Part shown: positions 1 to 8,906 of the stretch, one piece after another
How positions within the stretch are numbered: position 1 is the stretch's first letter
Layout of the letters: each line of letters begins with the position of its first letter
DNA from: Mesorhizobium sp. RMAD-H1
GTDB taxonomy: Bacteria; Pseudomonadota; Alphaproteobacteria; Rhizobiales; Rhizobiaceae
Reading direction: 5' to 3'
Assembly (NCBI RefSeq): GCF_014191375.1
Contig: NZ_JACHWN010000001.1
Coordinates: forward strand, 1 to 64,000
Length of the DNA: 64,000 nucleotides
Position numbers and translations under genes: made by a program
The notes under the pieces: generated by a model
Seen by the model: only the letters and a program-made list of their open reading frames with translations
Databases searched by the model: none
Told to the model about the DNA's origin: nothing

Positions 1-41
1 AGCCCATTGACCAAACCCTGATCAGAAAACCATACTCAGAG

Positions 42-95
42 GTGGCTCACTTCTCGGTGGAAAAACCGGCTCAGTTCCGCGTGGAAACCAACACC
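42..95. repeat. Possible IS21-family terminal repeats (IS end remnant)
   Basis: Two imperfect direct copies of GGCTCANTTCNNNGTGGAA occur at 44-62 and 68-86 (15 of 19 bases shared, 24-bp period). Repeated blocks of this look are typical of the ends of IS21-family elements. No istA/istB reading frame is present on the right, so if it is an IS end, the element lies left of the window. Recognition is from pattern memory only. Confidence 0.4.
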
Positions 96-196
96 ACAAT
101 GGCGAGTGGTACCATTTCGGTACCTTCGGAGAAACATTCGCGATTAAGGGGTGCAATGCGCTGTTCAGCGCGCTGCGACCGGATTGGGATGATGTA

Positions 197-1096
197 ATGG
201 AGTTTCCGCCTAAACCTGACATCGAATCGGTGGATGAAATTCCGCGCCCCGTCTTCAGTCTGATCACCGAAGCGACCTTCGTCGGTGAAACGGAGCCTCA
301 TCACCACAACAAGGCGCAATTGATGTATGTCATCAGCGGCGTGCTGACGGTTCAGGCCGCAGGCGGCATCTGGACGGTCCCGCCGCATTGCGCATTATGG
401 ATACCCAGCGGTGTTTCCCATGCCGGCAGGATGGCTGGTCACATCAAGATCGGCAGTCTGTACATCGATCCGGGCTTGGCCGCTCCGCTCGAGAAGGATT
501 GCGGCATTCTGTTCGTCCAGCCCTTCCTCCGCGAATTAATCCTGCGTTTCGATTTTGAATCACCGCTGGAAAACATGGATCGCGGGCGCCAGACACGGCT
601 CATATCAGTGCTGCTCGATGAACTGGCCGCGGCGCCACTTGAACCGATCAACCTGCCGATGCCGAACGACAGGAGGCTTCGGCGGTTGACCGAATCCATG
701 ATCGAAAATCCGGGTCTGCGTTTCACGATAGACGAGTGGGGGGCTCGCGTCGGAGCGAGCAACCGAACCCTGAGCCGGCTATTCCAGCGCGAGACTGGCT
801 TGTCTTTCGTTCGCTGGCGACAGCAACTGCATATCGGCCTAGCGCTGCAGCGTCTGGCGCAAGGTGAGCTGGTCACGAACATAGCCGGCGATCTTGGCTA
901 TGAGAGTGTCAGCGCGTTCATCTCCATGTTCAGGCGAATGCTTGGAACAACCCCTGCACGCTATTTCGGTGAAGTGGTATCTGGAGCTTCGGAGCGAGTT
1001 GATCGAAAGACCCTCGCCCGCGATGAGGATAGTCGCGATGTTAGCAATGCCCCCGAGATAGCAGCGGCGAATGTCGTCGCGCTGAAGCGATCATGA
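197..1096 (+). CDS. AraC-family regulator with N-terminal cupin domain
   Basis: A 299-residue transcription factor. Residues about 20-110 form a cupin-like ligand pocket (HHHNKAQLMYVISG, then VPPHCALWIPSGVSH), and residues about 160-262 form the paired helix-turn-helix of AraC proteins (FTIDEWGARVGASNRTLSRL and a second helix with LGYESVSAFISMFRR). This architecture resembles NimR-type regulators that control a neighbouring efflux gene, but no such gene is adjacent here. A long polar tail after about residue 262 is unusual. It sits alone between the window edge and a LysR gene, so its target is unknown. The ATG start follows an A/G-rich stretch with only a weak ribosome-binding site. Confidence 0.85.
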   Translation: MEFPPKPDIESVDEIPRPVFSLITEATFVGETEPHHHNKAQLMYVISGVLTVQAAGGIWTVPPHCALWIPSGVSHAGRMAGHIKIGSLYIDPGLAAPLEKDCGILFVQPFLRELILRFDFESPLENMDRGRQTRLISVLLDELAAAPLEPINLPMPNDRRLRRLTESMIENPGLRFTIDEWGARVGASNRTLSRLFQRETGLSFVRWRQQLHIGLALQRLAQGELVTNIAGDLGYESVSAFISMFRRMLGTTPARYFGEVVSGASERVDRKTLARDEDSRDVSNAPEIAAANVVALKRS

Positions 1097-1324
1097 TTCG
1101 GCAACGGCGGTTGGCGCGCCTCATGCAAAGTGGCGGAGGCCAGACGCTTGGCGTGAGCGCCCCAACTCGCCAAGCGCTCCTCGCTTCCCGTCTGGCGCCA
1201 CGTCTTCCTCGAACATTGCCGCAACAGCACGCTGGGCTGGTTGGTCGAAGCAATGCGTCGTCGAAACCCAAGTAGCCAAACTCGGACGTTAACCGCATCA
1301 TCGCTGCTTGGCAGCCGTATTCCC

Positions 1325-2227
1325 ATGACCTCGCTGATTCAGGTCCTTGCCGTAGCGGAGTATCTGAACTTTCGTCATGCAGCGAATGCATTGGGCGTCA
1401 GCCAATCAAGTGTGAGCGCGCGCGTAAAGACGCTGGAGGAAAACCTTGGTGTCCTCTTGTTCGAGCGCCATGCGCGCGGCGTGCGCCTGACCCAAGCGGG
1501 CCGGCACATTATCGAAGGTATTGCTGCCGCCCTGGACCAACTCGACCACACGATCAGGACTGCAGGGATGTTGGCGCGTGGAGAGCGAGGCCACCTTCGC
1601 GTCGGTGTTCATGCACTGATTCCTGGGGGCTTCCTGTCCACGCTCCTTCGCCTGTACCGTGAGCAGTATCCAGGCATCGAGGTGGAGATCATTGAGGACA
1701 CAGCGCGCGATGGGCTGACGCAACTGCGAACTGGCCGGCTGGACATAGCATTCGTGGTGGGAGTGCCCGAACTTTCCGACTGCCATTCTCGCCGGATATG
1801 GACCGAACCGCTCGTGGCCGCGCTGCCGGATCGTCACCCTCTCGCCAGCCAAACCACCGTTGCTTGGACTGATCTTGCGCGCGAGACGTTCCTTGTCCGC
1901 CATGGTGGCACGGGGCCACAGGTTTATGACCATATCGTTCTGCGCCTTGCCGGCCGCTGCTACGCACCTTCGATCCTGCGGTTCGAGGTGGAGCGCAGCA
2001 CGATACTGTCGATGGTCGGACAAGGTTTCGGCATCACGATCACCGGCGCGGCTACGTCGCTGGCAACAACCTCTGGAGTGGTCTTTCTGCCAGTCGTCGA
2101 CGAGCCCGAACCAATCACTTTCTCGGCCGTCTGGTCGCCATTCAATCGCGGCGCTGCGCTTCGTAACCTGCTCACTATCGCCAGCAAAATGGACTGGCCG
2201 TATGGTTCGTCTCGGCCAGACTCGTAA
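1325..2227 (+). CDS. LysR-family transcriptional regulator next to traG
   Basis: LysR-type regulator of 300 residues from this start. The N-terminal winged helix covers residues 1-60 (FRHAANALGVSQSSVSARVKTLEE, then LFERHARGVRLTQAG), and an effector-binding domain follows from about residue 88. The frame stays open further upstream, with TTG at 1241 and ATG at 1253 as alternative starts. I chose 1325 because it gives the usual LysR length and places the helix-turn-helix at the normal distance from the N terminus; no clear Shine-Dalgarno decides it. Its stop is 30 bp before a 22-bp sequence that is repeated ahead of trbB, so it is a candidate regulator of the transfer genes. That link is inference. 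Confidence 0.85.
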   Translation: MTSLIQVLAVAEYLNFRHAANALGVSQSSVSARVKTLEENLGVLLFERHARGVRLTQAGRHIIEGIAAALDQLDHTIRTAGMLARGERGHLRVGVHALIPGGFLSTLLRLYREQYPGIEVEIIEDTARDGLTQLRTGRLDIAFVVGVPELSDCHSRRIWTEPLVAALPDRHPLASQTTVAWTDLARETFLVRHGGTGPQVYDHIVLRLAGRCYAPSILRFEVERSTILSMVGQGFGITITGAATSLATTSGVVFLPVVDEPEPITFSAVWSPFNRGAALRNLLTIASKMDWPYGSSRPDS

Positions 2228-2257
2228 CATTAGCAAAGCGGCTGTGGCGTAGGCGCA

Positions 2258-2279
2258 ACCCATCCGATTTGCCGCCGAT
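2258..2279 (+). promoter_or_regulatory. 22-bp repeat upstream of traG (copy 1)
   Basis: The block ACCCATCC-G-ATTTGCCGCCGAT matches the block at 14574-14595 in 21 of 22 positions. It lies 95 bp before the traG ATG; the other copy lies 116 bp before the trbB ATG. Both are in non-coding DNA and in the same orientation, which suggests a shared operator or promoter element for the two transfer modules. The binding protein is unknown. Confidence 0.5.
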
Positions 2280-2374
2280 CGTATCCGGTAACCCTACGGC
2301 CGCACCTTTACTGTTGCCTCTCGCAGAAACGCCTATTCTCTGATCGGCTCCATCTCTTGCCGACTGGAGCATGT

Positions 2375-4360
2375 ATGCGCGGAGGCCGAATACTCTGGGG
2401 TCAGATCGCCGTCGTCTTCACCATCGTTCTGATGACGACCTGGGCGGCGACGCAATGGACGGCGTGGCGGCTCGGCTTTCAGGCGCAGCTTGGCAACCCG
2501 TGGTTCGAACTGACGGGCTGGCCGATCTACTACCCGCCCGCGCTGTTCTGGTGGTGGTATGCGTTCGACGCTTATGCGCCGTCGATCTTCGTCGAGGGCG
2601 GCGTCATAGCGGCGTCCGGTGGCCTCATGGCCATGGCCGCCGCCATCATGATGTCGATCATCCGCGCGCGGGAAGCCCGCAACGTCGCGACGTATGGCTC
2701 GGCGCGATGGGCCGAAGACAAGGAAATCCGCACCGCCGGTCTGCTCGGCCCGGATGGCGTCGTGCTCGGCCGATACGAGCGGGAGTATCTGCGCCATGAC
2801 GGCCCCGAACATGTCTTGTGCTTTGCGCCGACCCGTAGCGGCAAGGGCGTTGGGCTGGTCGTGCCGACGTTGCTGACCTGGCCGGGAAGCTGCATCGTCC
2901 ATGACATAAAAGGGGAGAACTGGACGCTGACGGCCGGCTTCCGGGTGAGGCACGGCCGCGTTCTGCTATTTGACCCGACCAATACGAAGTCCTCTGCTTA
3001 TAACCCGCTGCTGGAGGTGCGGCAGGGCGAATGGGAAGTCCGCGACGTGCAGAACATCGCCGACATCCTTGTCGATCCCGAAGGCAGTCTTGACAAGCGC
3101 AACCATTGGGAAAAGACCAGCCATGCCTTGCTGGTCGGCGCGATACTACATGTGCTTTACGCCGAACCCGACAAGACACTGGCCGGTGTCGCCAATTTCC
3201 TGTCCGATCCAAAGCGGCCGGTGGAAGCCACCTTGCGCGCAATGATGGACACGCCGCATCTGGGCGACGCCGGCGTTCACCCGGTCGTTGCGTCCGCTGC
3301 GCGTGAATTGCTTAACAAGAGCGAGAACGAGCGGTCGGGCGTACTGTCCACCGCCATGTCGTTCCTCGGTCTGTATCGTGATCCGGTCGTGGCGCGCGTC
3401 ACGTCGCGCTGCGACTGGCGCATCGCCGATCTGGTCGGCAGCGGGAATCCAGTCACGCTCTACCTTGTCGTCCCACCGTCCGACATCAACCGGACGAAAC
3501 CACTAATCCGGCTCATCCTCAACCAGATCGGCCGCAGGCTGACCGAGGAACTAACGCTATCCGGCAAGCGGCATCGCCTGCTCATGATGCTGGATGAGTT
3601 TCCGGCATTGGGGAGGCTCGATTTTTTTGAATCGGCCTTGGCCTTCATGGCTGGCTACGGCCTCAAATCTTTCCTGATCGCGCAGAGCCTCAACCAGATC
3701 GAGCGCGCCTATGGGCCGAACAACAGCATTCTCGACAACTGCCATGTGCGCGTGGCCTTCGCCACCAATGATGAGCGCACCGCCAGGCGCGTGTCGGACT
3801 CGCTCGGCACCGCGACCGAGCTGCGCGATTCCACCAACTATGCCGGGCATCGGCTCGCGCCTTGGCTCGGGCATTTGATGGTCTCGCGGCAGGAGACGGC
3901 GCGGCCGCTACTGACCCCCGGCGAAATCATGCAACTCCCACCCACAGACGAAATCGTCATGGTGGCGGGCACGCCGCCGATTCGGGCGAAGAAGGCCCGC
4001 TATTTCGAAGACACAAGCTTTCAGGAGCGCATCCTGACCCCGCCGAACCTGGCTGCCGTTCCGGCCGCTACGCCAGAGGTGGCGGTCGATAATTGGTCAC
4101 GCTGCGTTATTGCGGCCGCAAACCCGTCCGCCACGGACCCGGACGGCGAGGCCGAGGACGACCCCGTCAACGCCGGCATCCGCCGCGAGCCGGAATTACC
4201 CGAGCATGAGGAAATCGTTCCGCTGCCGCCGACACAGGAGTTCGAGCTGCTGGACGACGAGCCGGACGTCGACGCGGCGAAAGCCCGCGCCATGCGCCAG
4301 CGCATGCGGATGGTAGCGCGGCAGGTCTCGATGAACCCCGATGACAGCATGGAGCTTTAG
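2375..4360 (+). CDS. traG: TraG/VirD4-family type IV coupling protein
   Basis: Inner-membrane ATPase that brings the relaxase-DNA complex to the mating-pair channel. The 661-residue protein has N-terminal membrane segments around residues 5-25 and 70-95. Walker A is APTRSGKGVG near residue 150 and Walker B is MMLDEFPALG near residue 403, in the usual VirD4/TraG arrangement. The C-terminal tail (last 90 or so residues) is acidic and probably binds substrate. Start: ATG 2375 has GGAG five bases upstream, better than the in-frame TTG at 2357. It is followed after 9 bp by the CopG-like gene. In this element traG is separated from trbB by cargo. Confidence 0.93.
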   Translation: MRGGRILWGQIAVVFTIVLMTTWAATQWTAWRLGFQAQLGNPWFELTGWPIYYPPALFWWWYAFDAYAPSIFVEGGVIAASGGLMAMAAAIMMSIIRAREARNVATYGSARWAEDKEIRTAGLLGPDGVVLGRYEREYLRHDGPEHVLCFAPTRSGKGVGLVVPTLLTWPGSCIVHDIKGENWTLTAGFRVRHGRVLLFDPTNTKSSAYNPLLEVRQGEWEVRDVQNIADILVDPEGSLDKRNHWEKTSHALLVGAILHVLYAEPDKTLAGVANFLSDPKRPVEATLRAMMDTPHLGDAGVHPVVASAARELLNKSENERSGVLSTAMSFLGLYRDPVVARVTSRCDWRIADLVGSGNPVTLYLVVPPSDINRTKPLIRLILNQIGRRLTEELTLSGKRHRLLMMLDEFPALGRLDFFESALAFMAGYGLKSFLIAQSLNQIERAYGPNNSILDNCHVRVAFATNDERTARRVSDSLGTATELRDSTNYAGHRLAPWLGHLMVSRQETARPLLTPGEIMQLPPTDEIVMVAGTPPIRAKKARYFEDTSFQERILTPPNLAAVPAATPEVAVDNWSRCVIAAANPSATDPDGEAEDDPVNAGIRREPELPEHEEIVPLPPTQEFELLDDEPDVDAAKARAMRQRMRMVARQVSMNPDDSMEL

Positions 4361-4369
4361 GACGCACCT

Positions 4370-4822
4370 ATGACCACCCGGACCCGCATGAACGTCTATT
4401 TCGACCCCGAACTGCTCAAGCAGGTCGAGGCGCTGTCGCTGCGCCGGAAAATGTCAAAATCGGCCATTGTCGAGGCGGCCGTGGCATCATTCCTGTCCGG
4501 CGATTCCGCCGAGCAGCTCGAAGCCGCCATGTCGCGCCGCCTGGACAAGCTCGGCCGTCTGATCGACGCGCTCGACGAAGATCTCGCCATTGTGGGCGAG
4601 ACGCTCTCGCTGTTCATCCGCTTCTGGCTCACCTTCACGCCGCCGCTACCGGATTCCGCAAGAGAATCCGCTCGGGCGAAGGGGGCGGAGCGGTTCGAGG
4701 GCTTTATGCAATCGCTCGGCAGGAGACTGGCGACCGGCGACAGGTTCCTAAAGGAGTTGTCGCGCGACATAGCGCTTTCTGAGCAGATTGCGACAGACTT
4801 TGAAGAGAACGATAGGGAATAG
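4370..4822 (+). CDS. CopG-family ribbon-helix-helix protein of the conjugation module
   Basis: A 150-residue protein whose first 45 residues form a ribbon-helix-helix (RMNVYFDPELLKQVEAL, then MSKSAIVEAAVASFL). The rest is predicted helical, with a hydrophobic stretch SLFIRFWLTFTPPLP around residues 79-93. Genes of this type commonly sit between traG and trbB in alphaproteobacterial ICEs and are annotated as CopG-family regulators; whether it acts on transcription or as a relaxosome accessory is not known. It probably shares a transcript with traG (9-bp gap). Confidence 0.8.
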   Translation: MTTRTRMNVYFDPELLKQVEALSLRRKMSKSAIVEAAVASFLSGDSAEQLEAAMSRRLDKLGRLIDALDEDLAIVGETLSLFIRFWLTFTPPLPDSARESARAKGAERFEGFMQSLGRRLATGDRFLKELSRDIALSEQIATDFEENDRE

Positions 4823-5005
4823 CGTCGGGTTTCGCCATCTCGGACGCTCAGCTTTCGATGCGGTAGCCCGGAAACCACCGCTTGCCTAGCGCTGGTGCCA
4901 ACAATCGGAAATCCTGAAACGGTGAACCTCGAATTTCCTGTCATGCGCTTGAGTAGACAGCCCGTCCCCCTTGATATCGCCGATTCTTGCAACATATAAG
5001 GTTGC

Positions 5006-5470
5006 ATGAGAAGAGATAGCCGACTCTCGGGCGTGCTTCACGTCCTGCTTCACATGGCGGAACAGCCGGGTCCGATCACTTCGGAAGCGCTTGCCCGCGC
5101 CATGGACACGAATCCCGTGGTGATCCGCAGAATTATGAGCGGCCTGCGTGACCGAGGCTATGTTCGCTCCGAAAAAGGCCATGGCGGCGGCTGGACGATC
5201 GCATGCGACCTCGAGCGGGTCACGCTTCGCGACATATACGACGCGCTCGGCCAGCCCGAGCTTCTGGCGATGGGCAACCGCACCGAAGCGCCGGGCTGCC
5301 TCGTCGAGCAAGCAGTTAACGCCGCGCTCGGCGGGACCTTCGATGAAGCCGAGGCGCTTCTCCTTCGCCGGTTCGGAGAAATCTCCCTCGCCGCGCTCAG
5401 CGCCGACTTCCACACGCGTCTCGCCGAACGCGGTGGATCACCCACACCGGAGACCAACCATGCAGCGTGA
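5006..5470 (+). CDS. Rrf2-family transcriptional regulator
   Basis: A 154-residue winged-helix regulator. The DNA-binding part covers residues 1-75 ([40 protein letters not shown], shown in pieces: recognition helix around PVVIRRIM and wing GHGGGW). Only one cysteine lies in the region that binds iron-sulfur clusters in IscR (near APGCLVEQ, residue 98), so it is likely a non-cluster, redox or thiol-sensing type. It overlaps the following flavoprotein relic by 11 bp and is in series with a methyltransferase. Rrf2, FAD/NAD(P) oxidoreductase and SAM methyltransferase form a familiar operon, which explains the relic. First gene of the cargo block. Confidence 0.85.
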   Translation: MRRDSRLSGVLHVLLHMAEQPGPITSEALARAMDTNPVVIRRIMSGLRDRGYVRSEKGHGGGWTIACDLERVTLRDIYDALGQPELLAMGNRTEAPGCLVEQAVNAALGGTFDEAEALLLRRFGEISLAALSADFHTRLAERGGSPTPETNHAA

Positions 5471-5585
5471 TGCCGTTATCATCGGATGGGCCTTCACGGG
5501 ACCCGCCACCACGTACTTGGCCCGCGCACCGCATAGCATCAACCCAGTGATCGCCGCCGTGCGTTCATGTGAGGCTGAGCGATGA
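5460..5585 (+). pseudogene. Remnant of an FAD/NAD(P)-dependent oxidoreductase
   Basis: A 41-residue frame starting [20 protein letters not shown]. It resembles the N-terminal FAD-binding strand and helix of thioredoxin-reductase-like flavoproteins (usual form DVVIIGGSFAGLAAATYLARA), but the glycine motif is damaged and the protein ends after 41 residues instead of about 300. It overlaps the Rrf2 gene by 11 bp and the methyltransferase by ATGA, so translational coupling is preserved. I infer a large in-frame deletion of an enzyme gene normally found in this operon. Confidence 0.55.
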
Positions 5586-6259
5586 ACTGGATGCAGCCGT
5601 TCACCGATCCAGCGATGGTCGCGGACTATGCGGAAGGCACGCCCCGCAGGGTACCCGGCTTCGCTGACCTTCACCGAATGACGATGCTCCTTTTAGCGGA
5701 GCGTGCACCGGAGGCGGCAGAGATCCTCGTCGTCGGCGCGGGCGGCGGTCTCGAACTGAAGGCGCTTACCGAACTGCAACCGCGCTGGCGGTTCGTCGGC
5801 GTTGACCCTTCGGCCGAGATGCTCGGTTTGGCGCGCCGCATCCTCGGGCCGCTGCAATCGCGCATCGCGTTGCAACAAGGCTATGTCGATACCGCGCCAG
5901 CGGGGCCGTTCGACGGTGCGACCTGCTTACTGACCTTGCACTTCTTGGCGAAGGACGAGCGGCTACGCACCTTGCGGGAAATTCGCCAACGCTTGAAGCC
6001 GGGCGCGCCGCTCGTCGTCGCTCATCACAGCTATCCGGAGAACAGCAATCCTGCTCGCTGGCTGGCGCGATCCGTAGCGTTCGCGAGCGGATCAACCGCC
6101 GACATCGCACAGGCGTCCGCCTCAGCCACCACCATGACGGAGCGATTGTCCATCCTGTCCGCCCGCGAGGATGAAGCGATCCTCCGAGAGGCAGGGTTTT
6201 CCGAGGTGGCTCTCTTCTATGCGGGATTCTCGTTTCGAGGATGGGTCGCAATCGAATGA
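5582..6259 (+). CDS. Class I SAM-dependent methyltransferase
   Basis: A 225-residue protein with the Rossmann-like methyltransferase fold. Motif I is EILVVGAGGGLELKAL near residue 50, the acidic residue at the end of strand 2 is VGVDPSAEMLGLARR near residue 75, and motif IV region DGATCLLTLHFL follows near residue 112. Substrate is unknown. ATGA overlap with the upstream flavoprotein relic places it in the Rrf2 operon. The gene itself looks intact. Confidence 0.85.
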   Translation: MNWMQPFTDPAMVADYAEGTPRRVPGFADLHRMTMLLLAERAPEAAEILVVGAGGGLELKALTELQPRWRFVGVDPSAEMLGLARRILGPLQSRIALQQGYVDTAPAGPFDGATCLLTLHFLAKDERLRTLREIRQRLKPGAPLVVAHHSYPENSNPARWLARSVAFASGSTADIAQASASATTMTERLSILSAREDEAILREAGFSEVALFYAGFSFRGWVAIE

Positions 6260-6302
6260 AAATTCCTGAGGTAGCGCTAGCGGCTGCCGCCCGGGGAACG
6301 GC

Positions 6303-7220
6303 ATGTTTGATGGAAGAATCATCAGTGGCATCACCGTGTTCGTCGCCGTCGCGCAGACGGGGTCCTATGTCCGCGCGGCGGAGCGGGTCGGATTGACTCG
6401 CTCCGGCGTTGGAAAAGCGATCTCCCGCCTTGAGCATCGACTGGGCAAGCGACTGTTCGACAGGACAAGCCGCGCGCTCAAGCTGACCGATGAAGGTCGG
6501 ACCTTCCTCGACGAGGTCTTGCCATTGATCGAGCGGCTGCACGTGGCAGCAGCGCCCTCGCAGCCTGAGGAAATAAGGGGTCGGCTCCGGGTGAGTTCCG
6601 ACTCCGCGTTCGGCGTGTTCCTGCTGGTGCCGTCTCTGCCCCATCTCATCGCACGGCACCCTCGACTCAAGATCGATCTCGTCATTCGAGACCGCGTGGA
6701 CAATCTTTTGGCAGACGGTTTTGACGTGGCGGTCCGGTTCGGAGAACCTGAGCACCCAGGGCTCCTCAAGCAGCGGGTGCTCGAAAGCCGCATCGTCACT
6801 TGCGCCAGCCGCGTCTATCTTTCCCGGCACGAGATGCCCGCGAGCCCCGAGGCACTGCTCGATGGCCACACGTGTGTGCGCCTGATCGACGATACGACCG
6901 GCAAACCGCATAGCTGGAACTTCCTGAGGGCCGATGGCACCGAGCGCTCGATCGCGCCCAACTGCAACGTAACAGTCAACGACGCGCCTTCGCTATTGAG
7001 CGCAACGCGGGCGAACTTCGGCGCCGTGCGCCTCCTCGATTTCATGATCGAGGAGGAATTGAGGAACGGAGAACTCGTAGAGATCCTTCCCGAGTGGAAT
7101 TTTCGGCGCTGGCCTGCCTATGTCTACGCGCCGGCCCAGTCGCACTATTCGCCGAGTCTTGCCGCCTTCATGGATTTCGTCCTGTCGATCCCCGCGATGA
7201 GGCCGCCGAAAAATGATTGA
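6303..7220 (+). CDS. LysR-family transcriptional regulator
   Basis: A 305-residue LysR protein. The winged helix covers residues 5-65 (VRAAERVGLTRSGVGKAISRLE, LFDRTSRALKLTDEGR) and the periplasmic-binding-protein-like effector domain begins near residue 92. It lies 43 bp after the methyltransferase and 98 bp before an SDR gene on the same strand. LysR plus SDR plus Atu4866-amidohydrolase plus SnoaL-like genes look like one functional set, with this regulator the likely controller. The inducer is unknown. Confidence 0.88.
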   Translation: MFDGRIISGITVFVAVAQTGSYVRAAERVGLTRSGVGKAISRLEHRLGKRLFDRTSRALKLTDEGRTFLDEVLPLIERLHVAAAPSQPEEIRGRLRVSSDSAFGVFLLVPSLPHLIARHPRLKIDLVIRDRVDNLLADGFDVAVRFGEPEHPGLLKQRVLESRIVTCASRVYLSRHEMPASPEALLDGHTCVRLIDDTTGKPHSWNFLRADGTERSIAPNCNVTVNDAPSLLSATRANFGAVRLLDFMIEEELRNGELVEILPEWNFRRWPAYVYAPAQSHYSPSLAAFMDFVLSIPAMRPPKND

Positions 7221-7318
7221 GGACAGGAAGGGAAACACTGCGGGGACAAATCGGGCCGAAACGACTCCATAAATTCATCCGTTCGCTGTCCAGATGAAAC
7301 TGCGCGAAAGGAGCAGAA

Positions 7319-8077
7319 ATGACTGACAGCAATATGGTGGATGAGATCAGGGGAAGGACAGCAATCATCACGGGTGCCGCGAGCGGGATCGGCCGCGCGA
7401 CCGCCGAGCTTTTTGTCGAACGGGGTGCGAACGTCGTGGCGCTCGACCAGGACGACAGCGTAAAGCAACTCGCTTCAGAGAATTTGCTGCCGATGGTAGC
7501 GGACGTGACCATGGACGGCGCAGCAGAGCGCGCGGTGGCCTCCGCCGTGGAGCGGTTCGGCCAGCTCGATATCCTTGTCAACAACGCGGGCTATATCAAT
7601 TACCAGTCGGTGATCGATACCAGCCGCGAGGAATGGGAAAAGGTCATGACGATCAACGCCACGGGCTATTTCCTATTCTCCCGCGAAGCGGTGAAAGCGA
7701 TGCTGCCGAACAAGCACGGCGCAATCGTCAATATCGCCTCCTACGCGTCCTATTTCGCCTTTCCTGATATCGCGCCTTACGCCGCTTCGAAGGGCGCTGT
7801 CGCACAATTGACGCGCGCGCTGGCGCTCGAGGTTGCGCCCCAAGGCATCCGCGTCAACGCTATTGGTGCGGGGAATGTGATCACCAACCTCTTGAACACG
7901 TTCAGGGACGACGGACGCGAATTTCTTGCCGAACATGGCAGCCACGCGCCTATCGGACGCGCAGCTCAACCGCGGGAGATTGCCGAGGTCGTGGCATTTC
8001 TTGCCTCTGACCGGGCAAGCTTCGCCATCGGGTCCATCTTCATGGTCGATGGCGGCTACAGCGTGCAAATCCAGTAA
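7319..8077 (+). CDS. Short-chain dehydrogenase/reductase (SDR)
   Basis: NAD(P)-dependent oxidoreductase of 252 residues, the classical SDR length. Cofactor motif TGAASGIGRAT is near residue 18, followed by DILVNNAG near residue 86. The catalytic YxxxK is YAASK near residue 155, with the conserved serine just before it in VNIASYASY. C-terminal MVDGGYSVQ is typical. The start ATG is preceded by a strong AAAGGAG. Substrate cannot be told; the neighbours suggest oxidation or reduction of a small alcohol or keto compound. Confidence 0.9.
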   Translation: MTDSNMVDEIRGRTAIITGAASGIGRATAELFVERGANVVALDQDDSVKQLASENLLPMVADVTMDGAAERAVASAVERFGQLDILVNNAGYINYQSVIDTSREEWEKVMTINATGYFLFSREAVKAMLPNKHGAIVNIASYASYFAFPDIAPYAASKGAVAQLTRALALEVAPQGIRVNAIGAGNVITNLLNTFRDDGREFLAEHGSHAPIGRAAQPREIAEVVAFLASDRASFAIGSIFMVDGGYSVQIQ

Positions 8078-8222
8078 CAGAAAAGCGTCACCGCCAGCAG
8101 GCCCGCAGAGGGCTAGCTGACATCGGCATCGAGGCGGCGGCGCTGGTCGATGTCCATGCGGGTGTGCCACGCGATGCCGACCTCACGGCACATAACCGCT
8201 TGCGTCAACAGGTAGACGGAAG

Positions 8223-8906
8223 ATGAGCTATACTCGCGACACAGGGCCTCTGAGCGCCATTCGAAGCAAGCCGGAGCGCCCCATTTTGCTATCCGGTGGC
8301 TGCGTTCTCACCCGCGATGCCACGCTGGGTGACTGGGCCACGGCTGATGTCCTGATCGGTGGGCCCAAAATCGTCGGCGTCGGACCCGGTCTCGCGAGCG
8401 CAGCTGACGATGACGCAATGATCATTGTGGACAGCAGCGGCTGCATCGTCATGCCTGCCGAAAGCGGGCGTCTGGCGCCTATGGAAGACGCCGACATTGC
8501 TGTGTGCCGGATCATCGATCCGGACGATGCACCGAACGAACCCAAGCCCGATCGGCCAAGCCACATCGACATCTTGTTCGTAGCAGGACGGCCTGTGTCG
8601 TGGGGCGGCCAACCCCTCGACGGAGAGCCACAGGCGCCGCGAGCGCGTCTCAAGCTCGTCGACGTCTCACCGGACGATCCTCGTATCGGTCTGTGGTGCG
8701 ACGAGCGCAGTTGGCTGCGCCAACGCCTATTGCCCAACGGCCGCTACGACGAAGCGAGGGGCCAGCGCGAAAGCGCCTATCAGGGTCGCTATTGGATCGA
8801 TGGTGATCGCATTGATTACCTCGATGACCTGGGCTTCTGGGCGTTTGGCACATTCACCGAAGACCGGCTCGAGCATGCCGGCTATACCCTAAGGAGAAGC
8901 AAATGA
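8223..8906 (+). CDS. Amidohydrolase lacking its catalytic barrel, fused to an Atu4866 domain
   Basis: A 227-residue composite. Residues 18-80 match the N-terminal beta-sandwich strands of amidohydrolases (ILLSGGCVLTRDATLGDWAT, ending SSGCIVMP). The sequence then jumps directly to the C-terminal sandwich strand (SGRLAPMEDADIAV, then IDILFVAGRPV). The intervening TIM barrel of roughly 300 residues, with the HxH and other metal ligands, is absent. Residues about 150-227 form an Atu4866-like domain (LLPNGRYDEARGQRESAYQG). Full-length amidohydrolase-Atu4866 fusions are known, so this is most simply an in-frame deletion. The remnant cannot be a normal hydrolase; the Atu4866 domain may still fold. 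It overlaps the next gene by ATGA. Confidence 0.75.
   Translation: MSYTRDTGPLSAIRSKPERPILLSGGCVLTRDATLGDWATADVLIGGPKIVGVGPGLASAADDDAMIIVDSSGCIVMPAESGRLAPMEDADIAVCRIIDPDDAPNEPKPDRPSHIDILFVAGRPVSWGGQPLDGEPQAPRARLKLVDVSPDDPRIGLWCDERSWLRQRLLPNGRYDEARGQRESAYQGRYWIDGDRIDYLDDLGFWAFGTFTEDRLEHAGYTLRRSK

Noticed and set aside
1093-1275. 60-codon plus-strand frame between the AraC and LysR genes
   Set aside because: Overlaps the AraC stop, has no ribosome-binding site or motif and is rich in Arg, Ala and Ser as expected by chance; may be gene debris but cannot be supported.
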